A stretch of 64,000 nucleotides of DNA, from NCBI RefSeq assembly GCF_006715305.1, contig NZ_VFMY01000001.1, positions 372,001 through 436,000 of the forward strand, given 5' to 3'. The DNA comes from Arthrobacter sp. SLBN-100 (GTDB lineage: Bacteria > Actinomycetota > Actinomycetes > Actinomycetales > Micrococcaceae). Of the stretch, positions 1 through 8,822 are shown piece after piece (the stretch's first letter is position 1; each line of letters begins with the position of its first letter). Position numbers and translations under genes: made by a program. The notes under the pieces are model-generated. The model did not search any database. It saw nothing but the letters and a program-made list of their open reading frames with translations, and was not told where the DNA came from.

Positions 1-1
1 C

Positions 2-254
2 GGACCTCAACTTGGTCGTCCATTGGTCGACACGGTGGTCCGTTCACGGCATAAGAACATGAAGGAACTGCGGCCGGGATCGAGCGGGCGGTCGGAACTA
101 CGAATCCTGTTTGCCTTTGATCCGGAGCGGCGGGCGATCCTGCTTGTCGCCGGGGACAAGGGGGGGCAACTGGAGCAAGTCGTACACGACGAACATTCCG
201 GTTGCGGATGACCTGTTCGATGATCATCTGAGGATCCTGAAAGGAGAGGCATAG
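2..254 (+). pseudogene. HigB/RelE-type toxin, C-terminal part, frameshifted
   Basis: The reading frame enters from the left edge and encodes the body of a phage-derived Gp49/HigB-like toxin (mRNA interferase of the RelE superfamily), with the family-typical stretches LRPGSSGRSE and RILFAFDP followed by ILLVAGDK. A run of seven G (160-166) shifts the frame and gives a stop at 211. Removing one G restores the expected C-terminus (NWSKSYTTNIPVADDLFDDHL-like residues), ending in a TAG at 252-254 that overlaps the GTG of the antitoxin gene. The N-terminus lies outside the window. Either the gene is a recent pseudogene, the G-run is phase-variable, or this is a homopolymer sequencing error. The family assignment comes from recalled family consensus. 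Confidence 0.7.
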
Positions 255-559
255 TGGCGAAGTCCATGGAAGAACTACTGGCTAAGCGTCCGGTTGACCG
301 GGCAGCTGTGAATGCTCACAAGAAGCGCATGCTCGATGAGGTCCGGGCCTACCGGCTTCGGGAGCTCCGCGAGGCCTCTGAGCTGACGCAGGTCGAGCTG
401 GCTGGGCGCCTGCATGTCAGCCAGAACCGGGTCTCCCGTATCGAGCACGGTGACATTGATCGTGCCCAGGTCGACACCTTGCGGAAATACGTCGAGGCGC
501 TCGGCGGCCGGCTTCGTGTCGAGGTAGAGCTAGGCGACCAACGAATCCAGATCGCCTGA
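254..559 (+). CDS. XRE-family antitoxin (HigA-like)
   Basis: A 101-residue protein with a helix-turn-helix at about residues 38-75 (ELTQVELAGRLHVSQNRVSRIEHG), typical of Cro/C1-type DNA-binding antitoxins. It starts with GTG inside the stop codon of the corrected toxin frame (TAGTG overlap), and AAGGAG sits just upstream, so the pair is translationally coupled in the toxin-first order characteristic of higBA. It should bind the toxin and repress the shared promoter, which lies left of the window. With the toxin frameshifted, the antitoxin may persist alone as a repressor or addiction relic. Confidence 0.8.
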   Translation: MAKSMEELLAKRPVDRAAVNAHKKRMLDEVRAYRLRELREASELTQVELAGRLHVSQNRVSRIEHGDIDRAQVDTLRKYVEALGGRLRVEVELGDQRIQIA

Positions 560-993
560 CGAAGTTACTGGCAGGTATGCATCGTCTATGAATCGCCGCT
601 ATCGACGACTGTGAAACGCAGAGCAGGGGCGCAGGGCACGACAGCGGGGCTCCCTGTCTCGCCGACGACCCCGCCTACTGCGCAGAAGTCGCCCACTTTC
701 TGCGGCGGGCAGCTATCTAGCCGTTCCGGGGGCCGCTTCTTGGACCGGCCTCGTTGTCCCTACTGGAGGGCAGTTCCCGCCAGCTGACGCCGTAGGTTTA
801 GAGACATGACAAACTTCGATCGCTTGCCTGATTCTCGACCCCAGTTTGCTAGAAATCAGCCGCGGGGAAACTTTGAGGAGCGATTCGGCATCCTTTCCAA
901 GTACTCCGTTCCACTCAGAACCCGTGGGTCTGCCGAGGCTGTCGCTTCCCGGAGAACCGCTCCGAGCCAACACTCGAGGATGTATTCGTTAAG
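560..993. other. No gene recognised
   Basis: Short overlapping frames occur on both strands, but none has a ribosome-binding site or a recognisable motif. The stretch looks like decayed accessory DNA between the toxin-antitoxin locus and the next small frame. Confidence 0.4.
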
Positions 994-1281
994 TTGAACC
1001 ACCGCAATCACACCGGCCGTACACCCGGGCTCAACCGGCACGACGTCCAACACTTGCTCACTCTGCATGGATCGCTCACCGGAGAAGCCGCGCTCGCGAT
1101 GGATGATCTGTCAGCAATTAATAAGCTTCGGAGAGCGCACGAAGAACGAATTTCGGCAAACCTCAATCGAGCTGAACTCCTGGATCTTTTGGACGGCTTT
1201 GTCCGTGGGGGTCTAGTTAAGCGTGTGGGGCGGAGTCGTTACTACTGCATCCCCTCGAAGCTCGAGTCGGCGGGCTCCTAG
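994..1281 (+). CDS. Hypothetical small protein, possible winged-helix
   Basis: A 95-residue frame starting at TTG. The C-terminal half (AELLDLLDGFVRGGLVKRVGRSRYY) has the look of a helix followed by a wing, as in small winged-helix proteins, and the composition is plausible for a real protein. No convincing Shine-Dalgarno sequence precedes the TTG and the neighbourhood is degraded, so it may be a fragment. I do not recognise a family. Confidence 0.3.
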   Translation: MNHRNHTGRTPGLNRHDVQHLLTLHGSLTGEAALAMDDLSAINKLRRAHEERISANLNRAELLDLLDGFVRGGLVKRVGRSRYYCIPSKLESAGS

Positions 1282-1970
1282 ACTGTGGCTCTAGTTCTTG
1301 TTCGGCGCATTAGGGCTGAGCGCTTTTCCTGAACAACCCCTGCGTCCGTCAAGCGAAGTTTCTTCCCGGCGATACCGTCTTACGGTGCTGGTGAGGGAGA
1401 GGCTCGCCTTGAGAGGATGTGACCTGGCTGACCACCGCGCGTAGTACGGTACTGCTTTCTTGCAATGGAGAGGCGCCTCCTTGTTCTTTACAAGTAACTT
1501 GACTCGTCCCGTCGACGAGAGAGAGTCGCCCGTGCCACACACCAGTGCGGCGCGTTCCTGTCTCGCCCAAGGCAGGACCGCTTCAATTCACGGGGATAGA
1601 AACAATCATCCGCAGGCACTTTCGGGGATCGCTCCTTGGGTCAACCACTAGCGTCATGGCTTTGAGAAATGAAGGAGGCAGCCCGATTTCAGGTTGATTG
1701 AAGAAGTCCGATCGACTGTCGGTGACTCGTGTCACGCTGACGAGGGGGAGCTAGTACAGGCGTTCATGCACCTTGCTGATTTTTCGACCTAAGGGAGCCT
1801 GTGGACATTGTCCGCACTTTTCGTCTCGGACTGCTTTGCACAGCCCTGCTTCTTCCTCGATCGCGGTAGTGACGCGCGATCCTACGCTTGAGCGCCTATC
1901 GGTGGCCGACAGCTAAGGCTTCAGGGCCAGATGCCGTCGTGGCGGTGCGCTGGGTCTGGCGGGTGTTGTC
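1282..1970. other. No gene recognised
   Basis: Only short frames overlapping on opposite strands are present, none with a start signal or family motif. Nothing that could be called a promoter, repeat or RNA gene was found. Confidence 0.4.
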
Positions 1971-2182
1971 TTATTCGCGCTTTGCGAGGTCGTGTTCTTG
2001 TATCAGTCCGAAGGGGACATCAGGTGAAAGTGCCACCGTGAACTTTGTGAAGTCATGGAGTGTGATCAGGATTCCACAGCGTTGCTCCCCGGCAATTTCT
2101 GCTGCCATCTTGACGGCCTTGTTCAGTTCAGCAGCGCGGCTCGATGGGTCGGTGATACGACGTCTGAAATCAGTCGTTGCAT
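1971..2182 (-). pseudogene. Small hypothetical protein broken at codon 2
   Basis: On the minus strand an AAGGAG (2191-2196) stands 8 nt before an ATG (2180-2182), a textbook start. The ATG frame closes quickly, however. The frame one base away encodes a sensible 70-residue protein (FRRRITDPSSRAAEL, then a cysteine-containing GEQRCGILIT strand and ending in a hydrophilic tail). A single missing base immediately after the ATG would join start and body. The downstream neighbour on the other strand is an IS110 relic. No family is recognised. Confidence 0.4.
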
Positions 2183-2207
2183 CTTTCCTTCTCCTTATGT
2201 TGTTACC

Positions 2208-2650
2208 GGAGGCGGGTATGGCTTTGGTTGCTGTGCCGGACGAATCGTGGGCTTCGAAGGATTGGCCGCCCGTCATCCCGCGATGACCCGCCCGCTGATT
2301 GAGAAAAGCGACATGATCGCCGGACAAGGACACGACGGCGCGGTTATCTGCTGGGCTCTACCTATCCAACAGAACTGGAGGCTGTTCTTGGTGCAATTAT
2401 CGGCCGGCATTGATGCTGGCAAAGCCCATCACCACTGCTTTGTGATCGATGGCGACGGAAACCGGCTGCTCTCACAGAGAGTCCCGGACGACGAACCAGC
2501 GCTGCTACAGCTCCTGGCCAGCGTCCTTGAGATCGCAGCTGGGGACCTGTGGTTTGGGCGACGGACCTGAATCACGGGGGACCGGCACTGCTGATTGCGC
2601 TGCTCGTCTGCCATCGACCACGTGCGCCGCCGGAATACTGCAGGACTAAG
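2208..2650 (+). mobile_element. IS110-family element relic (5' end plus transposase N-terminus)
   Basis: From GTG 2391 the frame reads QLSAGIDAGKAHHH, matching the N-terminal catalytic strand of IS110-type DEDD transposases (GIDAGK with the first catalytic Asp). The frame continues to residue about 60, shifts by one base near 2550 (WATDLNHGGPALLIALL continues in another frame) and then ends. The rest of the transposase is missing. The 180 bp before the start is repeated at 4528-4682, so this leader belongs to the element. IS110 elements lack clear terminal inverted repeats, so ends cannot be set precisely. Confidence 0.65.
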
Positions 2651-2786
2651 GCCTCTGAACCTCAGCATCACTTTGCGCTGAAGATATTGATATGAGCAGG
2701 AATGAGAAATTGCATTTGAAGTTCTGTGACTACTACTCGTTCATGACGTACCACATGGTGCAAGTTCCCGCCCGCGGTCGGAGAGT

Positions 2787-3161
2787 GTGACCGGCATGTG
2801 GCGGCTAGTTGTCGCAGCGTTTTTGATCCTGCACGGGGTCCTCAATGCGGCCATATGGGTCCCGCCGCAGAAAGTGGGTGAGTTACCGGGTTTCGGCTGG
2901 CAAGCGTCATGGCTGTTCGCCAATATACGTCCGGTGGTCGTGACCCTGGCAGTGATCGCGGCAAGTGGCTTTGCGCTCTCTGGCGTGGCGTACGCCATGC
3001 ACCTACCACTGTGGGCCTACTCGGCCGTCGTAGCCGTCATTGCATCGATGGCGCTCATCGTCGCGACGTTCACCCCGTGGTGGACGTTGGCTGTCGTTAT
3101 CAACGCAGGGATCTTATACGCAGCTTGGCAGTCTGTGGTTGCGCAGCTGCCTGGGCGATAG
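2787..3161 (+). CDS. Small integral membrane protein
   Basis: 124 residues with about four hydrophobic segments (roughly residues 5-25, 45-65, 72-92 and 95-115) and a short periplasmic-type loop containing PPQKVGELPGFG. GTG 2787 or ATG 2796 could start it; GGAG upstream suits the ATG better. The next gene starts 1 bp after its stop, so the two form a transcriptional unit with the alpha/beta hydrolase. The function is unknown. Confidence 0.6.
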   Translation: MTGMWRLVVAAFLILHGVLNAAIWVPPQKVGELPGFGWQASWLFANIRPVVVTLAVIAASGFALSGVAYAMHLPLWAYSAVVAVIASMALIVATFTPWWTLAVVINAGILYAAWQSVVAQLPGR

Positions 3162-4226
3162 ATGCCCGCGATGACTATTACCGAGTCGACCGCCAAGAGG
3201 GCCGGTGGAGCTCCTCGCTGTGGGAAGGGACGGCTTCGCCACTTTGACAAGTTCGGCAACGGACGCCACGTCACGGGCCGGGCTCTAGACGGTCTTTGCA
3301 TGGCACTCTTTTTGTCGGCTCTCGTGGCGGTCTCGTTCCGCCACGATATGCGAGAAGCTCGCGCTCGGCTGCAGGCTCAGCCCACGAAGGTTTTCAAGTC
3401 TAGGTACGGGAACATCGAGTACCGCGTCTCGGGCACTGGCCCTGCCGTGCTCATTTCACATGGCATCACAGGCGGCGTGGATCAGGCAGCGGCGCTCGTG
3501 ACTCAGTGGCGGATCTTGCCCTCGGAGCAGTACACGTTCATCTACGTGTCCCGCTTCGGATACCTCGGATCCGAACTTCCGGACCAGGCAACGGCACGAA
3601 CGCAAGCCGACGCATACCGTGAGCTCTTGGACCACCTGGGCATTGAGCGCGTGTTCCTTGTGGGCAACTCGGCCGGCGGGCCCTCGGCCATGTGGTTCGC
3701 CATCGACCATCCGCGCCGTACCCGTGGCCTGATCCTTCACTCCTCCGCTGTTCCGGGGCCAGAAGCCGAATACATCCCAAAGATCGTCGCCCAGCACGAC
3801 TTTATTTACTGGTTGGCGGTAAAACTTGCACCGGAGAAGCTCTTAGGGTTGTTGCTGCCCGGCCCGATCATCGCCGGAATGACCAAGGCCCAGAAGCGCT
3901 TCGCGGTTCAGAACGCCTTCGTTGCATCGATGCCGATCTCCGAACGAACAAAGGGAATCCTCTTCGACAACAGCGTGAGTCTCCCGGGTATCAACGTCGT
4001 GCCCTTCGAGCAGATTAAGCCACCCACCCTGATCATCCAGTCAACGGACGATCTCCGCGAAGCCGTTGGCGGTCAGGAGATGCACGGACGAATCCCGAAC
4101 AGCACTCTCATCAGGTTGACGGGCGGACATCTCCTGCTCGGGCAGGAAGCTGAGATCCAAAAAGTGAATGCCGAGTTCATAAAGAGCCCTATAGCTCGGC
4201 AAGTTTGGAACGTTTCCAGTATTTGA
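3162..4226 (+). CDS. Membrane-anchored alpha/beta-fold hydrolase
   Basis: 354 residues. A hydrophobic segment at about 45-60 (LCMALFLSALVAVSF) precedes an alpha/beta hydrolase domain. The oxyanion-type HGITGG and nucleophile elbow GNSAGG (Ser near residue 169) are visible; an Asp (STDD) and a late His (TGGHLLLG) complete the triad. The protein would be anchored to the membrane with its catalytic domain outside or on the cytoplasmic face. The substrate cannot be read from the sequence. Its start follows directly on the small membrane protein, implying co-expression. Confidence 0.75.
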   Translation: MPAMTITESTAKRAGGAPRCGKGRLRHFDKFGNGRHVTGRALDGLCMALFLSALVAVSFRHDMREARARLQAQPTKVFKSRYGNIEYRVSGTGPAVLISHGITGGVDQAAALVTQWRILPSEQYTFIYVSRFGYLGSELPDQATARTQADAYRELLDHLGIERVFLVGNSAGGPSAMWFAIDHPRRTRGLILHSSAVPGPEAEYIPKIVAQHDFIYWLAVKLAPEKLLGLLLPGPIIAGMTKAQKRFAVQNAFVASMPISERTKGILFDNSVSLPGINVVPFEQIKPPTLIIQSTDDLREAVGGQEMHGRIPNSTLIRLTGGHLLLGQEAEIQKVNAEFIKSPIARQVWNVSSI

Positions 4227-5116
4227 AACCCGATAGCGACCTCCTGCGTGACGGTCCAAACTGCGACGCCGATGTCGGGCTTGGTGAGTGGTAGTCCTTG
4301 ACCCGCCATGGTCTCTGGTGCTCTACAGCCGGCGGACGTTGAGCGGCCGGGAGGTCCTGCCCGGTCAGGCTCGGCCGCCTAGCTACTTCGCCTGCAGTTG
4401 GGCTTTCATCGGCTCGGACCTCGCTGCGCTCGGGGCTGTAAAAGCGTTTTTCCTGCTTTTTTACTACTGTCCTTAGGTTGTTACCGGGTTCAGTACCGCG
4501 GCCGCTGTAGGGTCGTGGCTAGCCAGGGGAGGCGGGTATGGCTTTGGTTGCTGTGCCGGACATTCATATGACGGCTTCGAAGGATTGGCCGCCGGCCACC
4601 CCGCGATGACCCGACCGCAGAGACGCGACATGATCGCCGGATAAGGACACGACGCGCGATTATCTGCTGGACCCGACCTATTTCTGTCAAGGAAAGTGGA
4701 ACTCAGCGATTGTGTTCTTTGGACAACGTTGGATCCTCGAACGCCCAGGGACACGGTCCTGGATGCGGGAAGCTAGGAGCAAGGTCAAATGGAACACTTT
4801 ATTCCTTGGCTGACATTCTGCATTGCCGTTTCACTACTGTGCCTTTTCAGTCCAAAGTCCTCGCCCACCCGCATCCGGCTGCACTGAGGGATTAGGGCGG
4901 CTCGAAGTTCTTGGCGGAATTTCTGCGCCTTGGTGAGACAAGCCCCATCGTTTCATCATCCTGTCGGTGCCCGGAAGGACGATGGATCGTTGCCAGAATC
5001 TCCCCGCTGGTGCCCGATAGCGGGCTGGGGCCGGTTCAAACGGGAAGAAGAACAGGCACCAGCATCCCCCATTCGGCGAGGGCTCAGCAGGTGAGAACAC
5101 ACACGTCCCTTTAGGT
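4227..5116. other. Non-coding stretch with an IS110 leader relic
   Basis: No protein gene is supported. It contains the second copy of the IS110-type leader (4528-4682). The other frames are short and without start signals. Confidence 0.5.
4528..4682 (+). repeat. Second copy of IS110-element leader (solo relic)
   Basis: This stretch is a diverged direct repeat of 2208-2370. Both contain GGCGGGTATGGCTTTGGTTG followed by shared blocks such as GCTTCGAAGGATTGGCCGCC, CGACATGATCGCCGGA and TTATCTGCTGG, with small indels between them. No transposase coding sequence follows. The two copies flank the membrane protein/hydrolase pair in the same orientation. Confidence 0.7.
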
Positions 5117-5866
5117 TCAACTTCTATCCGCGGATGAAGCCGCTGCAGTGCCCTCCTGCTTGAAGTATCCCGCCAGGAGCGGCCCTGCGGTGATAAGCGT
5201 CAGCCAAACGATGCTGATGACAATGATTTCGAAGATATCCGCCCGGTCGATTCCCATAAGCGCCGAAACCACGCCGAGGGACAACACGACTGCCGCAAAG
5301 CTGAGCCGGAAAAGCCACCGCAGCACCTTCTCCCGCCGCGTCCTGGAAGTGAAGAGAGGGGCCAGGCAGAGGAAGACGATGCTCATCAACAGGTAGCCGA
5401 GCTCCTCAAGGGCGATGAAGACGCCGTTTGGGTTGTACTGGGTGAAAATGGACCACCCATCGAGTTGCCCTTTTTCAAGGCTTGGCTGCATCACGGAGGA
5501 CTGGATGTAGTAGTTGATGAGCAGGACACCTGCAGCGATGACTGCGACGCACAGAGCGGTCAGGCTATAGATCCTGCGCGCGGCCGGAGCATATTCATGG
5601 AGAGTTGCGACCAGTGCCACGAACAGCAGCATCAGCACCATTGCGGGGAACATCCAGTAGTAGTCACCCGGCCACTGGGCGGCAATCACCTCGTCCGTGA
5701 ACGGGTAGGGCACCTTGTCCGGTAGTGCCGTGAGGGCAAGAACGAACGAAACCAGCGTCACCACAGAGGTGGCCCAGGCAATCCGTACGCCAAGGCGGCC
5801 AAGCCCGTAAAGGCGGGAGGCCTCACCCAACGAGGGGGAGGAACGCGAAATCTCATCACTGCCCAT
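5117..5866 (-). CDS. Hypothetical multi-pass membrane protein
   Basis: 249 residues with about six transmembrane segments. A loop between segments 3 and 4 carries FTQYNPNGVFIALEELGY, a pattern I have seen in uncharacterised actinobacterial membrane proteins. The start ATG at 5866 is followed by a hydrophilic 25-residue N-terminus. It is transcribed divergently from the next membrane gene, and a perfect dormancy-type box lies 37 bp upstream of its start. No function is known. Confidence 0.7.
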   Translation of the reverse strand: MGSDEISRSSPSLGEASRLYGLGRLGVRIAWATSVVTLVSFVLALTALPDKVPYPFTDEVIAAQWPGDYYWMFPAMVLMLLFVALVATLHEYAPAARRIYSLTALCVAVIAAGVLLINYYIQSSVMQPSLEKGQLDGWSIFTQYNPNGVFIALEELGYLLMSIVFLCLAPLFTSRTRREKVLRWLFRLSFAAVVLSLGVVSALMGIDRADIFEIIVISIVWLTLITAGPLLAGYFKQEGTAAASSADRS

Positions 5867-5902
5867 GGTTCACACTGTACGAGCCCCATCCATTCGGTGG
5901 TG

Positions 5903-5916
5903 GGGCCTTTTGGCCC
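5903..5916. promoter_or_regulatory. DosR-like box between divergent membrane genes
   Basis: GGGCCTTTTGGCCC is a perfect 5+4+5 palindrome matching the recurring GGGnC-n4-GnCCC pattern. It lies 37 bp upstream of the minus-strand membrane gene and 54 bp upstream of the plus-strand one, so it could serve both. Confidence 0.6.
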
Positions 5917-5969
5917 TACGCCTCAACGGAGCAAATTTCTAACCTTAGTTGCCTGAGGAGGCGAGAAAA

Positions 5970-6365
5970 ATGTTCACACTTCGCACCTTGGGCGGACTCG
6001 CCCTCCTGATGGCAGGGAGCAGCTGGCTCTGGCTGACACCTACCTTCGCAACCAAGGGGGTCAGAACCTCCGGGTTCCTGTGGAACCTGACCATGGCGCT
6101 TTGCCTCTTGACTATTCTCGGTTTTTGTATAGCTACTTGGGCGTTGTTCGCCCGGTGGAACTGGTGGGAGTACGCTGCCCTCGCGTCAGCCGGGCTTGGA
6201 CTCGTTTCTTTGGTGCCCTATTGGTTCGCTGCGGTAGGGGGAGGTGAAGCGGGCGGCACTGCGGCATGGAATGCCTTCGTGCACGTCCTGATGGTCGCTA
6301 TCGTGGCGGTACTACTGCTGGTCCCACCCCTCGAGCGGTGGGTTAACCAGCAGGTGATGGGATAA
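5970..6365 (+). CDS. Small four-helix membrane protein
   Basis: 131 residues with four hydrophobic segments (about 8-24, 38-60, 68-88, 105-122). ATG 5970 is preferred over the upstream TTG because GAGGAG lies 7-8 nt before it. It is the plus-strand partner of the divergent pair sharing the 5903 box. No family or function is recognised. Confidence 0.65.
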   Translation: MFTLRTLGGLALLMAGSSWLWLTPTFATKGVRTSGFLWNLTMALCLLTILGFCIATWALFARWNWWEYAALASAGLGLVSLVPYWFAAVGGGEAGGTAAWNAFVHVLMVAIVAVLLLVPPLERWVNQQVMG

Positions 6366-6961
6366 GACCGATATGAGTTCTGCAGGCACATACCTGATGC
6401 TCGCGGGATACTTGCCATCGTCCCGTCGGCGAGGGCCCGCCCCGAAGGAGCGCCGATACGATTACTCAGAAGATATCAGTGGGTCTAGCTGTTGTGCTTG
6501 GCATTAATGCCCAAGCGGAAGCTGGATCATCACCGGGAGAAAGAGCCCAGCTCCTGGTCCTGGCCTTGTTCCCAGGTCCTGCCCCGGCCCTCTACCTCTG
6601 GGCCTGGCTCCTGCTGCCTGACGCTTCAGGAAAGATAGTGCTCCAGACATGGATACAGAACAAGTCGCTCTAGCCAAGCCCATAGGACGTCGGCGTCGGA
6701 AGACCTGCAAACGAAGGACTCCGGGAACCTTTCCAGTCGAGAACAACGCCTCTCGAGCGTGACTTTCAATGTGGCAGTGTTCTGTGATCGCTAAATGGCA
6801 CGCAGGAGCGAGGGCCTGGCCTCTTCTCTGAGTCTCGTATCCGTAGGGGTATGAGGCGTCGCGCCGACCCGCTGTTCTCCTGGTCCGGGACTCCCTTTGG
6901 CACTAACCGATCATCGGTCCTGGGAGTAAGGTTGGTTTGTTGGTCACGAGGGGACAGGAAC
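6366..6961. other. Intergenic stretch with a possible PspC-like fragment
   Basis: No intact gene is seen. The plus-strand frame 6479-6673 ends in YLWAWLLLPDASGK, which resembles the last strand of a PspC domain, but no N-terminal half is present and there is no start signal, so at most this is a remnant. Confidence 0.35.
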
Positions 6962-8365
6962 GTGACTGTGAAAAATGAGACATCCCGCCTTGAGCGCTTG
7001 ACCGCGTCGGACCGCTTCCTGCTCTTGTGGGACGACTCGGGCTGGGCTGCGGACATAGGCGCTCTTGGGGTCCTCGACGGCCATGGGCTGCTGGACTCGG
7101 ACGGTCGCGTCCGGATCGAGGCCGTCCGCCGCTGGCTCGAACCGAGACTGGAGGGCGTCCCCCACGTCCGTCAGCTGTTGTATCGGCCCCGGTGGTGGCT
7201 TGGCGGGCCCCTGTGGATCGACGCGCCGTCGCTTGACCTCGCCGATCACGTCCGGGTGCATCCTGTCGGTCCTCCTGGCGACCAGTCGCGCCTGTTGCAG
7301 GCCTGCGCAGAGCTGGCAAGCCGACGGCTGGACCCAGCACGACCGCTGTGGGAGGTGTGGTTGCTGCCCGGGTTGCCGCAGGAACGCGTGGGCCTGTTCC
7401 TGCGGATGCATCACATCATGGCGGACGGGATAGCTGCCGTGGCCGCCTTCGGGTCGCTGCTGGACACTGCTGCGGATGCGCCTAACCCCGTGGCTCCATC
7501 ATGGGCGCCGACCCCTATGCCGACGGCGGGGGAGCTTCTCCGCGACAACCTACGCCGTCACGCTCGCCGGCTTGCCCGGCTCCCGGTTGGCCTTGCTCAT
7601 GCAAGTGACCTGCTGCGCCGGACGCGGCGTGCCTGGCCGGCATGGCGGGAGCTGCTTGCCGAACAACGTGCACCCCGCACCAGCCTTAACCGTCCTGTCG
7701 GCGCTGACCGCAGGCTGGGCGTTCTTCGCAGCCGCTTGGAAGCCACCAGCCAGATTGCCCATGCCCATGACGCCAAAGTCAACGACGTCGTTCTGGATGT
7801 GGTGGCCGGAGGGCTGCGCGAGCTGCTTTCTGGCCGGGGAGAACATCTTGATGGGCTGGCGCTGCGAGCGATGGTGCCTGTGTCTCTTCACCGGGAGCAG
7901 CGTGGGCAGGAGGGGGCCAGCAACCTGGACGGGTGGATGGTGGTGCCGCTGCCACTCGGCGAGTCTGACGCTGTTCGAAGGCTGGACCTGATCAAGGCGG
8001 AAACTACCGCACGCAAGCGCAACGCCCATCCGCAGACGGGCAGCGGAATTTCGCAATCGATGCTCTTCCAGCGTGCATTCCTGCACGGATTCGCCCACCA
8101 GCGGTTCATCAACATATCTGTCACCAACGTCCCGGGGCCGCCCGTGCCGCTGTATCTTTCCGGAGCGCAGCTGCTCGAGCTGTTCCCGGTGGTGTCGCTC
8201 ATGGGCAACATCGCGCTTGCTGTTGCCGTCTTCTCCTATAACGGGCAGCTCAACCTGACGGCGATTGCGGACCAGAACGTCTGCCCGGACGTGGACGTGT
8301 TTATCCACGGGGCGCGGATTGCCCTCGATGACCTTGCCCGATCCGTATCTGAGTACGGAGTTTGA
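6962..8365 (+). CDS. Wax ester synthase/diacylglycerol acyltransferase (Tgs-like)
   Basis: A 467-residue protein of the WS/DGAT family, which transfers acyl groups from acyl-CoA to diacylglycerol or fatty alcohols to make storage lipid on the membrane surface. The active-site motif HHxxxDG is present as HHIMADG near residue 150. The C-terminal DUF1298 part carries the typical NISVTNVPGPPVPLY and GNIALAVAVFSYNGQL blocks. GTG 6962 is chosen because GAGGGGA precedes it and the protein then begins with the family-typical LTASDRFLL stretch. In M. tuberculosis the homologue tgs1 (Rv3130c) is a DosR target and makes triacylglycerol in dormancy. I saw no clear box in the 300 bp upstream. Confidence 0.9.
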   Translation: MTVKNETSRLERLTASDRFLLLWDDSGWAADIGALGVLDGHGLLDSDGRVRIEAVRRWLEPRLEGVPHVRQLLYRPRWWLGGPLWIDAPSLDLADHVRVHPVGPPGDQSRLLQACAELASRRLDPARPLWEVWLLPGLPQERVGLFLRMHHIMADGIAAVAAFGSLLDTAADAPNPVAPSWAPTPMPTAGELLRDNLRRHARRLARLPVGLAHASDLLRRTRRAWPAWRELLAEQRAPRTSLNRPVGADRRLGVLRSRLEATSQIAHAHDAKVNDVVLDVVAGGLRELLSGRGEHLDGLALRAMVPVSLHREQRGQEGASNLDGWMVVPLPLGESDAVRRLDLIKAETTARKRNAHPQTGSGISQSMLFQRAFLHGFAHQRFINISVTNVPGPPVPLYLSGAQLLELFPVVSLMGNIALAVAVFSYNGQLNLTAIADQNVCPDVDVFIHGARIALDDLARSVSEYGV

Positions 8366-8822
8366 GCAGGCCTTGGGTGGGGGCGTTCGATAACCGTCAT
8401 GAATCAGAGGCCATGAGGTTAGGGATCCCCAGCGACACCGGATGGGGGCCATACCCGCCTCTTCATCCAGTGCAGGCGGTGGTCTGGTTCCTGTCGTTAA
8501 TTTCATGAGCCATCGCTAGTTTCGAAGCTCGCTCCATAACCGGGAGAGCGTCCCTGGCAGGCGTCTTAGAAAACTACAGCTTTTCAAGACACCAAGAATG
8601 ACCGCCGCGGTCCTTCACGATGCAGGGCCATGCCAAAGATCCTGGTTTCTCAGGAAGACGCCGCACTACAAGCTGTCTCACGTCCAGCGGCGCGTGCACT
8701 TTCGTCCCCTCCGTCGGAGGGCGCAACCGGCAACCCCCTCCAGAGGGGCGCAAAGGCGACATCCGGCAGATTCTTGTGGTTGTACTTGCCGGAGGAACGG
8801 GCGGTCCGCGTCCTCAGCGTCC
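8366..8822. other. Gap between convergent genes, nothing recognised
   Basis: A weak inverted repeat, CCCCA (8427-8431)/TGGGG (8443-8447), could belong to a terminator for the wax synthase gene. The rest shows no gene, and frames here overlap the 3' end of the transporter gene on the other strand. Confidence 0.4.
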
